Of a DNA stretch of 64,000 nt, positions 51,031 to 59,650 are shown piece after piece. Positions within the stretch are counted from its first letter, which is position 1, and the number at the start of each line of letters is the position of its first letter. The notes below the pieces were generated by a model. It saw only the letters and a program-made list of their open reading frames with translations, was not told where the DNA came from and did no database searches. A program made the translations under genes and the position numbers. This DNA is from Myroides odoratus DSM 2801 (GTDB lineage Bacteria; Bacteroidota; Bacteroidia; Flavobacteriales; Flavobacteriaceae): positions 814,928-878,927 of the forward strand of contig NZ_CM001437.1 of the NCBI RefSeq assembly GCF_000243275.1. The letters run 5' to 3'.

Positions 51031-51160
51031 TCTCACCTATTTTATATTGGTTTTGGTGTTCGATGAATATATCTCACCGAGTTGCTATTTTGTTTTGGTG
51101 TTCAATGAATCTACACTTCGTTTCGATTTTCACTGCGTTTCGATTTTCACTTCGTTTCGA
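51031..51160. repeat. Dispersed intergenic repeat, copy 2 (tandemly expanded)
   Basis: TTTTATATTGGTTTTGGTGT then TCGATGAATAT, a second TTTTGGTGTTCAATGAATCT ACACT, and three tandem TGCGTTTCGATTTTCAC-like units. Related to 39991-40062. Confidence 0.7.
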
Positions 51161-51305
51161 TTTCACCACCTCACCAATCTCACCACCTCAACCTCTCACC
51201 ACCTCAACCTCTCACCACCTCACCTTCTCATCGCCTCACCTTCTCATCGCCTCAACCTCTCATCGCCTCACCCTCTCACCACCTCACCCTCTCACCACCT
51301 CCCCC
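51161..51305. repeat. Degenerate CTCACCACCTCA tandem array
   Basis: About 145 bases of imperfect repeats of CTCACCACCTCAACCT / CTCATCGCCTCACCTT. The opposite strand reads GGTGAGAGGTTGAGG. It runs into the last codons of the Crp/Fnr gene. An array with the same GGTGAGA unit lies at 53270-53338. Confidence 0.75.
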
Positions 51306-51871
51306 TCTTTCAGCTGTTTCAAACTGCGATTCAAACTTCGCACTGAAATGCCAAGATAAGCTGCCATGTCCTCTTTTGATAAGGTAATGGCTTGTTTTTT
51401 CTGCATTTCGACCAATTGATGTAAACTATACTCTATGGTATACAACTGCTGATAAGAGGCTCTGCGTGCTGTATTGACAATGCGCGAAGCAAAGGCATCC
51501 AAGAGCAATTCATATAACGCACTATCTTTGTTGAGTAAAGATTGAAAAAAAGTGTAGGACAACACATAAGTTTCTACCACATCCAAAGCCTGTACATTAC
51601 ACAACCCCTCAATTTTTCGAATGTATTCAATATCCCCAATAATCTCCCCTTTACCCAAAAACTCCACGATGTATTCTTTTTCATTTTCTTCTTCAAAGAA
51701 AACTTTAGTCACTCCTTGCTTGATTAATAAAACATGGGATGCTTTTTCATTTTGCAGAAATAAATAATCTCCAGGAGCAAACGTCACAATGGCAATAGCA
51801 TCGCTGGGATAGGTATGCTGAAGATAAAGTTCATCAAGATAGTGTAAGAAAGTTTCGTTAGTTCGTATCAT
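51284..51871 (-). CDS. Crp/Fnr-family transcriptional regulator
   Basis: 195 residues: cyclic-nucleotide-binding-like barrel (about 25-115, with LFLQNEKASHVLLIKQGVTK and YIVEFLGKGEIIGDIEYIRK) and a C-terminal HTH (ITLSKEDMAAYLGISVRSLN then RSLKQLKEG). The last residues EGEVVRG are encoded by the tandem repeat, and the wing that usually follows the recognition helix is missing or replaced. No Fnr-type cluster Cys. Effector unknown. Confidence 0.85.
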   Translation of the reverse strand: MIRTNETFLHYLDELYLQHTYPSDAIAIVTFAPGDYLFLQNEKASHVLLIKQGVTKVFFEEENEKEYIVEFLGKGEIIGDIEYIRKIEGLCNVQALDVVETYVLSYTFFQSLLNKDSALYELLLDAFASRIVNTARRASYQQLYTIEYSLHQLVEMQKKQAITLSKEDMAAYLGISVRSLNRSLKQLKEGEVVRG

Positions 51872-51947
51872 AGCTTGTAAGACAATTGTCCCTTTTGTTT
51901 ATTTTAATTTACAGAAATTTACCGCATAAATTGCAAAAATACAAAAC

Positions 51948-52643
51948 ATGCGACTACAAAATAAAATAACGACTCTTGCTTTTGATGCTGATGATACGCT
52001 CTGGGTAAATGAACCTTATTTTCAAGAAGCGGAACAGCAATTCGTCCATCTTTTACAAGATTATCAAACAGCAGAACAACTTTCAAGTGAATTATACCAG
52101 ACTGAAGTTAAGAATTTACCTTTGTATGGCTTCGGCATTAAAGGATTTATCTTATGTATGATCGAAACTGCTCAACGAGTAAGTCACCATCAAGTGTCCC
52201 CACAAATTATAGCTAACATCCTGGATTTAGGTCATGCTTTATTGCAACGTCCCGTTGAGTTACTCGCGGGTGTGCAACAAACGCTCGATGCACTGCACGG
52301 CAAGTACGATTTGATTCTCGCTACCAAAGGAGATCTACTCGACCAGCAGCGAAAAATAAAAAATTCTGCTCTCGGTGATTATTTTCATCACATTGAAATT
52401 ATGAGTGATAAACAAACCGTAGATTATGAACACTTGTTGCGTCGCTTGTCGTGTAAACCCGAGCAGTTTTTTATGGTAGGCAATTCAATGAAATCGGATA
52501 TTCTACCTGTATTAGCCTTGGATGCACATGCGGGTTATATTCCCTATTCCGTTACCTGGTCTCATGAACAACATGACACTCCCCTACAGCACGAAAAATT
52601 AATTACCTTACAAACATTACCAGATCTTTTACACTATTTATAG
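51948..52643 (+). CDS. HAD-superfamily hydrolase
   Basis: 231 residues. Motif I FDADDTLW (nucleophile Asp13, acid Asp15), motif II LATKG (Thr in a DLILATKG strand), a Lys near DKQTVDYEHLL, and motif IV GNSMKSDILP. A cap of about 80 residues between motifs I and II makes it a C1-type phosphatase, akin to phosphoglycolate phosphatase-like enzymes. Substrate unknown. Followed at three bases by the acetyltransferase gene. Confidence 0.85.
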   Translation: MRLQNKITTLAFDADDTLWVNEPYFQEAEQQFVHLLQDYQTAEQLSSELYQTEVKNLPLYGFGIKGFILCMIETAQRVSHHQVSPQIIANILDLGHALLQRPVELLAGVQQTLDALHGKYDLILATKGDLLDQQRKIKNSALGDYFHHIEIMSDKQTVDYEHLLRRLSCKPEQFFMVGNSMKSDILPVLALDAHAGYIPYSVTWSHEQHDTPLQHEKLITLQTLPDLLHYL

Positions 52644-52646
52644 CTT

Positions 52647-53288
52647 ATGAGACATTTAATCCACCTAGAAGAATGGAACAGAAAAGAACAATTTAAATTC
52701 TTTTCCACCTTTGATGAACCTTTTTTTGGTATTACAGTGACTATTGATTGTACACATGCCTATTCCCAAGCCAAACAAAACGGGCAATCATTTTTCTTGT
52801 ATTACTTATACCGCGCTTTACAAGCCGCTAATCACATAGAGAATTTCCGCTATCGCATCGTTGATCAAGAGGTTTATCTGTATGATCAAATTCACGCTTC
52901 TCCAACCATCAATAGACCTAATGGTACCTTTGGTTTTGCTTATATGAATTACCATATCGATGAAGCCACCTTCATTCAACATGCGCAAGAAGAAATTAAA
53001 AAAACACAAGAGTCAACCGCTCTACTCCCTGCAATAACGGGAGAAAACGTCATTCACTTTTCTGCAGTTCCTTGGCTAAATTTCACCTCTCTTTCACATG
53101 CGAGAAGCTTTTCTTTTCCCGATAGTTCTCCTAAGATTTCTTTCGGAAAAGTAACAGAGAATCAAGGTATTTTAAGTATGCCCGTGTCTATTCACGCCCA
53201 TCATGCGCTTGTTGATGGCTATCACGTGGGGCTGTTTGTGGAGGAATTTCAACGATTGATGGAAGAGGGTGAGATGGTGAGAAGATGA
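52647..53288 (+). CDS. Chloramphenicol acetyltransferase-like protein
   Basis: 213 residues, the length of CatA-type trimeric enzymes. The catalytic motif HHALVDGYHVG (His186, Asp190) matches HHxxxDGxHV. Other family stretches are MRHLIHLEEWNRKEQFKFFS, FFLYYLYRALQAANHIENFR and HFSAVPWLNFTSLSHARSF. The last residues EEGEMVRR are encoded by the start of a tandem repeat. It may acetylate chloramphenicol or only a related substrate; chromosomal flavobacterial CATs of this type are known to vary. Confidence 0.85.
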   Translation: MRHLIHLEEWNRKEQFKFFSTFDEPFFGITVTIDCTHAYSQAKQNGQSFFLYYLYRALQAANHIENFRYRIVDQEVYLYDQIHASPTINRPNGTFGFAYMNYHIDEATFIQHAQEEIKKTQESTALLPAITGENVIHFSAVPWLNFTSLSHARSFSFPDSSPKISFGKVTENQGILSMPVSIHAHHALVDGYHVGLFVEEFQRLMEEGEMVRR

Positions 53289-53338
53289 GAAGATGAGATG
53301 GTGAGAAGATGAGATGGTGAGATGGTGAGATGGTGAGT
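53270..53338. repeat. GATGGTGAGAA tandem array
   Basis: About 69 bases of GATGGTGAGA/GAAGATGAGA units beginning inside the CAT-like gene's last codons. Same unit and same orientation relative to the gene as the 51161-51305 array. Confidence 0.75.
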
Positions 53339-53386
53339 GGTAAAAAAATGCTTTTAATCGAAAAATCAATCTACTTTATAAAAAAC

Positions 53387-53417
53387 AAAAAACCATCCCT
53401 ACAAAGGATGGTTTTCT
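53387..53417. terminator. Terminator between CAT-like gene and mltG
   Basis: AAAACCATCC and GGATGGTTTT (10 bp) around a seven-base loop; serves convergent transcripts. Confidence 0.8.
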
Positions 53418-53476
53418 TATTTATGATTTTTATACTGTTAACCGTACACCGTTAACTGTTAACCCTTAACCGTAAA

Positions 53477-54514
53477 CTATCTAATCCCCGATTGATTCAA
53501 CCAAGCGCTATATTTTCTACTATTCTGGTTGTGTTGTGCTAATGTTTCAGCGAATTCATGGTATCCCATGCGATCAACGCTAGCGCAGAAATAGATATAA
53601 TCGTGTTTTTCAGCGTTTAATACAGCATCAATGGTTCCTTTATCTGGCATAAAGATAGGTCCTGGAGGAAGTCCAACATTTTGATAGGTATTATACGGAG
53701 AAGCAATTTCTGTATCCTTGTGGTATACTCTTTTAATTACTTGATCAAAATCATCCGTGTATAATTTTTTCGCGTATACAACAGTTGGATCTGCTTGTAG
53801 TGGCATTCCAATACGCATGCGGTTTAAATACACACCCGCTACTTTAGATTTCTCGTCGTTTTTACTTGTTTCTTTTTGCACGATCGAAGCTAAAATTGCT
53901 ACTTCTACTGGTGTTAATCCTAAAGCTGCTGCCTTTTCTTTTCGCTCTTCATCCCAGAATTTCAGGTATTCCTTGTGCATTCTGTTGCGCATTTTCAATG
54001 GAGTAACTGTCCAATAGAATTCATATGTTTCAGGTAAAAAACCTACTAGAACACTTTCTTTTGTAAAGCCATTTTCTTCCAAGAATTGAGGGTCATAAAA
54101 CACCTCCATCATTGCGATACTATCGGCTTCTACTTGAGAAGCAATTCTTCCTGCTAAATTCTCAATACGCTCTTGGTTATTAAACGTTAAACGAACAGGA
54201 ACATTTTTTCTCAATGCTTCAATTAAGCTGTAGCTATCCATCCCATTAGTCAACTTGAAACGACCCGCAATTAGGTTGCTGTTGAAGCTTCGTTGACTGG
54301 CAATTTCTTCAAATCCTTCTGGATTATTCAAATAGGGACGTAAAGCTTGTAATACATCCATGAAATTATCGGATGTACGGATATAAAAATACTCTTTTTC
54401 ATCCCAGTTTTTTAAATTGGGCGAAAAGGCCTTCTGATACCATACATACAAATAACCCAAAAAAACAAAAGCACCTACTACCGAAAGTGCGATCAGTATA
54501 TTTTTTAATTTCAT
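53477..54514 (-). CDS. mltG: Endolytic murein transglycosylase MltG
   Basis: 345 residues: one N-terminal membrane helix (about 5-25) and a periplasmic YceG domain. GFLPETYEFYW (about 158-168) and LASIVQKETSKNDEKSKVAG, carrying the catalytic Glu215, are family signatures, followed by VYLNRMRIGMPLQADPTVVY and SPYNTYQNVGLPPGPI. MltG cleaves nascent glycan strands and sets their length. Last gene of the dapF-GNAT-mltG operon, 8 bases after the acetyltransferase. Confidence 0.95.
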   Translation of the reverse strand: MKLKNILIALSVVGAFVFLGYLYVWYQKAFSPNLKNWDEKEYFYIRTSDNFMDVLQALRPYLNNPEGFEEIASQRSFNSNLIAGRFKLTNGMDSYSLIEALRKNVPVRLTFNNQERIENLAGRIASQVEADSIAMMEVFYDPQFLEENGFTKESVLVGFLPETYEFYWTVTPLKMRNRMHKEYLKFWDEERKEKAAALGLTPVEVAILASIVQKETSKNDEKSKVAGVYLNRMRIGMPLQADPTVVYAKKLYTDDFDQVIKRVYHKDTEIASPYNTYQNVGLPPGPIFMPDKGTIDAVLNAEKHDYIYFCASVDRMGYHEFAETLAQHNQNSRKYSAWLNQSGIR

Positions 54515-54521
54515 CTTCTTT

Positions 54522-55046
54522 TTAAAATATTAACTGGTACATTATTTCATCTTTATACGTTTGACCCACTCTAGTCCACGCTTTTTTTATTCCAATTTCA
54601 CTAAATTCAAACTTTGTAAACAGCTGAATACTCGCTTGATTATCGGATGCAATATTAGCATAAAGTTGGTTCAAATATAGATATTCTCTACTATAATTTA
54701 GAACTAATTCCAATGCCTGAGAACCAATTCCTTGCGCTCGATTAGTATCTTGTTGAATCACAATTCCCACTCCTGCTCTTCCATTCTTCGGGTCAAAATC
54801 AAACAAATCAATCAATCCCAAGGTTTCATTTGTTGCCTTTGAACAAATCACCAAGCGCAATTGTTTCGCTTCATAGATATCCAAATGGGCATTTTCTAAA
54901 TATTGGTGAATCAAGAATCGGCTGTATGGTGTTTGTGTATTACTCACTTCCCACAAGCTCAAATCATTTTCTATTTGATAAATAAATTCTAAATCTTCCG
55001 GTTCTAAGGCACGAAGATAAATCGTTTCGTGTTCTAATCTAATCAT
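54522..55046 (-). CDS. GNAT-family N-acetyltransferase (RimJ/RimL-like)
   Basis: 174 residues with the GNAT acetyl-CoA loop region RAQGIGSQALELVLNYSREY (RxxGxG/A type), preceded by AGVGIVIQQD and followed by ANIASDNQASIQLFTKFEFS. Start pattern LRALEPEDLEFIYQIENDLS is typical of RimJ/RimL/SpeG relatives. Substrate unknown. Three bases from dapF and eight from mltG, a linkage seen in many flavobacteria. Confidence 0.85.
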   Translation of the reverse strand: MIRLEHETIYLRALEPEDLEFIYQIENDLSLWEVSNTQTPYSRFLIHQYLENAHLDIYEAKQLRLVICSKATNETLGLIDLFDFDPKNGRAGVGIVIQQDTNRAQGIGSQALELVLNYSREYLYLNQLYANIASDNQASIQLFTKFEFSEIGIKKAWTRVGQTYKDEIMYQLIF

Positions 55047-55048
55047 AG

Positions 55049-55834
55049 TTATAGGGTAATGGATCCTTGAAAAACTAAAGTTGCAGGTCCTTTTAAAAAT
55101 ACCTTTTGATACGTTTGGTTTATGTATTCAAAATGAACAGCAAGTTCACCCCCTTCTACTTCTATCTTCACCTCATTGCTATCTACCTTTCCTAAGTTGT
55201 GCATTGCCAAAGCTACTGCTGTAGCTCCAGTTCCACAAGAAAGTGTTTCATCCTCTACCCCTCTTTCAAACGTGCGAATTCTAAAGTGATTGGGGCCTTC
55301 CTGTTCTACAAAGTTGACATTGGTCCCCTTGGGTGCATACGCTTCACTATGTCGAATCTGTTTTCCTTTTTTATACACATCAAAATAAGCCAAATCACGT
55401 ACAATTTCAACATGATGGGGGGAACCTGTATTGAGAAATGCACCTTTTTTTTGTAGTTCAACGTGATCTACATCAATCATTTGTAAGGCAACAATCCCCT
55501 GCGAATCAATCGTTGCATAATGCAACCCATCAACTGCCGTAAAACGACACGTATCTTCTATGATGCCCAATTGCTTGGCAAAGGCAACGATACAACGTCC
55601 TCCATTGCCACACATCGTACTTTCTTTTCCGTCAGAATTGAAATATACCATTTTAAAATCTGCTTGTTCATCTTCTTCTACAAGAATCAACCCATCTGCT
55701 CCTATTCCAAATCGACGATCACATAAATGAGCAATCAACTCTTCCTTGGACGCATCAAAAGTTTTGTTGCGATTATCGAGCATAACGAAGTCATTTCCTG
55801 TACCTTGGTATTTCCAAAATGATAGCATATCCAA
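55049..55834 (-). CDS. dapF: Diaminopimelate epimerase
   Basis: Converts LL- to meso-diaminopimelate for lysine and peptidoglycan. Two catalytic cysteines are visible: Cys75 in STMCGNGGRC and Cys200 in DETLSCGTGATA. The N-terminus KYQGTGNDFVMLDNR is diagnostic. 261 residues, normal. The first two residues are uncertain (Met1 or Met3). First gene of a three-gene operon with mltG, linking precursor supply and wall synthesis. Confidence 0.95.
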   Translation of the reverse strand: MDMLSFWKYQGTGNDFVMLDNRNKTFDASKEELIAHLCDRRFGIGADGLILVEEDEQADFKMVYFNSDGKESTMCGNGGRCIVAFAKQLGIIEDTCRFTAVDGLHYATIDSQGIVALQMIDVDHVELQKKGAFLNTGSPHHVEIVRDLAYFDVYKKGKQIRHSEAYAPKGTNVNFVEQEGPNHFRIRTFERGVEDETLSCGTGATAVALAMHNLGKVDSNEVKIEVEGGELAVHFEYINQTYQKVFLKGPATLVFQGSITL

Positions 55835-55970
55835 TTATTTTTTCTGTGTTCGGAATCAAATTTACGAATAATCCGTTGTATTTGATACATTGTTAACCAT
55901 TGGTTAAACACTTTTTAATTCCCGACATCCTTTTTTAATTTTACTAGAATCACATTTTATTCGTTCTATT

Positions 55971-57359
55971 ATGAAAAAAATTTTTACAACTTTTTTCACC
56001 TGCCTTCTTACAGCAGGTATTACGTTAATAGGCTATACATATTATTTGGACAAACGAGCAGCAGCTGGAGAATCAATCCCTTTATTTGAGTCCTCCTCCT
56101 CATCGCATCAAGTGCCAACGGCGTCACCTGTTGACTTTACAAGTGCGGCCGAAAACACCGTCAATGCTGTGGTTCACGTAAAAAATTTAAGTTACATCAC
56201 CACGCGTAGCAATCCTTTATTGGAATTTTTCTACGGGTATAAAGGCGGTACACAAACCCAAGTAGGAACAGGTTCTGGTGTAATTATTTCTGAAGACGGG
56301 TATATTGTGACAAATAACCACGTGATTGCCAATGCTTCAGAATTGGAAATTACCTTAAACAACAACCAAACCTATAAAGCTCGATTAATTGGATCTGAAA
56401 AACAGATGGACTTAGCCTTACTCAAGATTGACGCACCCGAAAAGCTCCCTTTTTTAACCTTTGGAGATTCTGATGCCATTCAATTGGGAGAATGGGTATT
56501 AGCTGTTGGGAACCCGTACAACTTGACCTCTACCGTGACAGCGGGGATTATATCAGCAAAAGCGAGAAATTTATCTGAAACGGGGATTCAATCATTTATT
56601 CAAACAGATGCAGCAGTCAATCCAGGAAATAGCGGTGGTGCTTTGGTGAATGTAAAAGGGGAGTTAATTGGTATTAATACCATGATTTCATCCAATACGG
56701 GTTCCTATGTTGGTTATGCCTTTGCTGTTCCTTCTAATGTAACAAAAAAAATTGTAGAAGACTTCTTAGAATTTGGCAATGTACAACAAGGAGCACTGGG
56801 GGTATCAGGTTTTGAACTGAATGCAAATTCAGCTAAACAACTCAACTTAACAACAAATCAGGGATTCTATATCCAAGAAGTGGTACAAGATTCCGATGCA
56901 GCTAAGGTTCAACTAAAAAAAGGAGATATTATTACTGCTATTAATGGGCGAACAATCACCTCTTTTGTAGATATTAAAAATATCCTCAATACCAAACGCC
57001 CTGGAGATCGAGTGCAATTAACGATCAATAGCAACAACAACATCCAACAAAAGGAGATTCGCTTAATTGCTGCTCAAGCCCCTACTTTTGCATTTAATGG
57101 CATCGAATTTGAAGACTTAACAGCAGAAGAACAGACCAAATACAAGGTAAACTATGGGGTTAAAATCACAGCAATTACCAATACAAAATTTATGCCGTAT
57201 CGAGGGGAGCTAGTAGATGCTATTTTGCTAGCTATAAATGGGCAAAAAATTAACTCGATTGATGAGGCGAAAACATTATTTAGTCAAATCAATGAAAATC
57301 AACGCATCAAATTGGATATTTTATCTCCTAAGGGTGAACTAATTAAGGTTTATTTGTAA
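55971..57359 (+). CDS. HtrA/DegP-family periplasmic serine protease
   Basis: 462 residues: signal or anchor helix (about 5-25), trypsin-like domain with triad His117 (VTNNHVIA), Asp147 (MDLALLKI) and Ser221 (VNPGNSGGAL), and two PDZ domains (about 270-365 and 375-460; QGFYIQEVVQDSDAAKVQLK and KGDIITAINGR). It degrades or refolds damaged periplasmic proteins. Starts 136 bases from the divergent dapF. Whether the N-terminus is cleaved is unclear. Confidence 0.95.
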   Translation: MKKIFTTFFTCLLTAGITLIGYTYYLDKRAAAGESIPLFESSSSSHQVPTASPVDFTSAAENTVNAVVHVKNLSYITTRSNPLLEFFYGYKGGTQTQVGTGSGVIISEDGYIVTNNHVIANASELEITLNNNQTYKARLIGSEKQMDLALLKIDAPEKLPFLTFGDSDAIQLGEWVLAVGNPYNLTSTVTAGIISAKARNLSETGIQSFIQTDAAVNPGNSGGALVNVKGELIGINTMISSNTGSYVGYAFAVPSNVTKKIVEDFLEFGNVQQGALGVSGFELNANSAKQLNLTTNQGFYIQEVVQDSDAAKVQLKKGDIITAINGRTITSFVDIKNILNTKRPGDRVQLTINSNNNIQQKEIRLIAAQAPTFAFNGIEFEDLTAEEQTKYKVNYGVKITAITNTKFMPYRGELVDAILLAINGQKINSIDEAKTLFSQINENQRIKLDILSPKGELIKVYL

Positions 57360-57453
57360 AAACGGGAGGGTTTAAATCAAAATTTAACTTTTGCTTTATT
57401 CATAAAAAAAGTAGACTTTTGCACTAATTTTATACAACACAATCTAACACAAT

Positions 57454-58902
57454 ATGAAAGATACAAGTTTATACGAAAAGGAATTGGCTTTTCAAGCAGA
57501 CAGAAGAAAAGCATGTGTAGAGTTTATCAAAATCGTAAGTGATTTATGGTTTGACAAATCTATTGAATTATTAATGTTCCGCAATCAATTAATTGACCGT
57601 AGCGTTAGTGATATCATCAATTTACATGAATATGCTGCTAAGTTTGTTGAGAAACCGATTAACATTTTTGATACGGTTGAAATAGCGAAAGCAATTCAAC
57701 AAGCTGATCTTCCACCTTCACGAATCGATATTGGTCGTTTAACGTATGAATATCATTTAGAAGACAACAAGCACAGCAATGCGTTAGGTTTTGTTGTTAG
57801 CAAATTAAAAGATGCTAAAAATACAGGAGAAATTGTTCCTAAAGATGTAGTTCTTTACGGTTTTGGACGTATTGGTCGTTTATTAGCTCGTGAGTTAATG
57901 AACAAAATTGGAAAAGGACAACAAATGCGTTTAAGAGCTATCGTTACTCGTGATAAAAACGATGCAGTTTTATTAGAGAAAAGAGCTTCTTTATTAAAAT
58001 ACGATTCTGTACACGGTGATTTCGAAGGTTCTGTAATTGCAGATCCAGCAAACAATGCTTTAATCATCAACGGAACAACTGTTCACATGATTTCAGCTAA
58101 TACTCCTGAAGAAATTGACTATACTGCTTTTGATATTGACAACGCATTGATCATTGACAATACAGGAGCATTCACTACAGAGGAAGCGTTAAAACGTCAC
58201 TTATCATCAAAAGGAGCTTCAAAAGTATTATTGACAGCACCTGGAAAAGGAATTCCTAATATTGTACATGGAGTAAACCACACAGAATACAACCCTGCGG
58301 AAGTAAACATTTGGTCAGCAGCTTCTTGTACAACAAATGCTATTACGCCGATTTTAAAAGTTATGGAAGATAACTTTGGTGTAGTAAAAGGTCACTTAGA
58401 GACTATCCATGCGTATACTAATGACCAAAACTTGGTTGATAATATGCATAAAAAATACCGTCGTGGTAGAGCAGCTGCATTGAACATGGTTATTACAGAA
58501 ACAGGAGCAGGAAGTGCTGTTGCGAAAGCGTTACCTTCATTAGCAGGTAAATTAACTTCAAATGCTATCCGTGTACCAGTTCCAAACGGATCTTTAGTTG
58601 TATTAAACTTAGAGATTGGAAAAGAAACTTCAGTTGATGCATTAAACGAAGTAATGCGCAATGCTGCATTAAACGGTGATTTAGTAGAGCAAATCAAATA
58701 TTCATTAAACAACGAGTTAGTATCTTCTGATATTGTTGGAACATCTGCACCTGCTATCTTCGATAGTAAAGCAACAATTGTTTCTGCAGACGGTAAAAAC
58801 GTGGTGATGTATGTTTGGTATGATAACGAATATGGCTACAGCCACCAAGTTATCCGCTTAGCGAAGTACATCGCACAAGTAAGACGTTATACGTACTATT
58901 AA
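57454..58902 (+). CDS. gap: Glyceraldehyde-3-phosphate dehydrogenase, long form
   Basis: 482 residues, with about 130 extra N-terminal residues that are helical and characteristic of a Bacteroidota long GAPDH. The Rossmann motif is VVLYGFGRIGRLLARELM (about 133-150) and the active Cys292 is in SAASCTTNAITPI; AYTNDQNLVDN and RAAALNMVITETGAGSAVAK follow. Oxidises glyceraldehyde 3-phosphate to 1,3-bisphosphoglycerate, or the reverse in gluconeogenesis. The role of the extension is unknown. Upstream TTTTGC boxes resemble a promoter. Confidence 0.95.
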   Translation: MKDTSLYEKELAFQADRRKACVEFIKIVSDLWFDKSIELLMFRNQLIDRSVSDIINLHEYAAKFVEKPINIFDTVEIAKAIQQADLPPSRIDIGRLTYEYHLEDNKHSNALGFVVSKLKDAKNTGEIVPKDVVLYGFGRIGRLLARELMNKIGKGQQMRLRAIVTRDKNDAVLLEKRASLLKYDSVHGDFEGSVIADPANNALIINGTTVHMISANTPEEIDYTAFDIDNALIIDNTGAFTTEEALKRHLSSKGASKVLLTAPGKGIPNIVHGVNHTEYNPAEVNIWSAASCTTNAITPILKVMEDNFGVVKGHLETIHAYTNDQNLVDNMHKKYRRGRAAALNMVITETGAGSAVAKALPSLAGKLTSNAIRVPVPNGSLVVLNLEIGKETSVDALNEVMRNAALNGDLVEQIKYSLNNELVSSDIVGTSAPAIFDSKATIVSADGKNVVMYVWYDNEYGYSHQVIRLAKYIAQVRRYTYY

Positions 58903-58909
58903 TAGATAT

Positions 58910-58937
58910 AAAATCCCGCCAAAAGCGGGATTTTTTT
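58910..58937 (+). terminator. Terminator after gap
   Basis: AAATCCCGC and GCGGGATTT around a six-base loop, then more T. Confidence 0.9.
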
Positions 58938-59022
58938 ATGGTATAAGATGAACTCTAATCTTGGTATAAAGCTATGATACAATGGCATCATTTTCTATCC
59001 AAGTTTTCCTCATCGCACAAAC

Positions 59023-59053
59023 AAAAAAGAGAGCCTAAGCTCTCTTCTTTTTT
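59023..59053. terminator. Terminator upstream of the 69-aa gene's end
   Basis: AGAGAGC and GCTCTCT arms around CTAA with flanking A6 and T-rich tracts. Confidence 0.7.
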
Positions 59054-59097
59054 AACTAACTGTAACCAAAACCTACTTTTGTCTGAATATTTACTTC

Positions 59098-59307
59098 TTA
59101 TACTTCTTGCATTTCTATTTGACTTAGTTTTTGATGTAAGGTGGGTTTGTCTTCGACATATTTTTCAACCCACTGTTCTAATCGATCTACATCATAAGGC
59201 ACCATTTGAAGTAAAGCTTTATTAAATTCTTTTACGAATAACGCTGAATCAAAACTTACATTTTCTAAAATTCTTTTGGTGTAATCAAACATTAGTCTGT
59301 TTTCCAT
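59098..59307 (-). CDS. Small conserved protein (69 aa)
   Basis: MENRLMFDYTKRILENVSFD then SALFVKEFNKALLQMVPYDV, ending in a helix LHQKLSQIEMQEV. The pattern (short helical protein starting with an FDYTKxILENVSFD-like box) recurs in flavobacteria without a known role. Soluble. Lies alone between two terminators. Confidence 0.65.
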   Translation of the reverse strand: MENRLMFDYTKRILENVSFDSALFVKEFNKALLQMVPYDVDRLEQWVEKYVEDKPTLHQKLSQIEMQEV

Positions 59308-59602
59308 TGTATTTATTTCTTTTTCACATTAAACAACAATCAAAAATAAGGTATTAACAAATAAAAAACAAACTCAATACGTTTTTTTACATTTTTTTAA
59401 ACTAAAATCAATATAAGCGAAATATTATAAGAATCCTCTTCCTATTATTCCAATTTTGTTTACATTTTATTCATCTAATTTGACTTTTCACCAAACAATA
59501 AGTAGGAAATGACTCTTTCTATGCTTTTTAACTTTTTCGCTATTTATCTTAGGCTATTTTCGTCTTTCCTACACTACAACTAAAATGAAGAGCTTAAACA
59601 AT
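59308..59602. other. Gene-free interval upstream of the 69-aa gene
   Basis: About 295 AT-rich bases, no gene seen. Confidence 0.4.
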
Positions 59603-59636
59603 AAAAAAGAGAGGGGTTGAATAGCCCTCTCTTTCG
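59603..59636. terminator. Terminator after the 805-aa surface protein gene
   Basis: AAAGAGAGGG and CCCTCTCTTT (10 bp), 15 bases past the stop. Confidence 0.8.
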
Positions 59637-59650
59637 TTTAGTTTTTCTTG

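Noticed and set aside
51161..51305. CRISPR array
   Set aside because: Units are short, contiguous and degenerate, with no spacers and no cas genes nearby.
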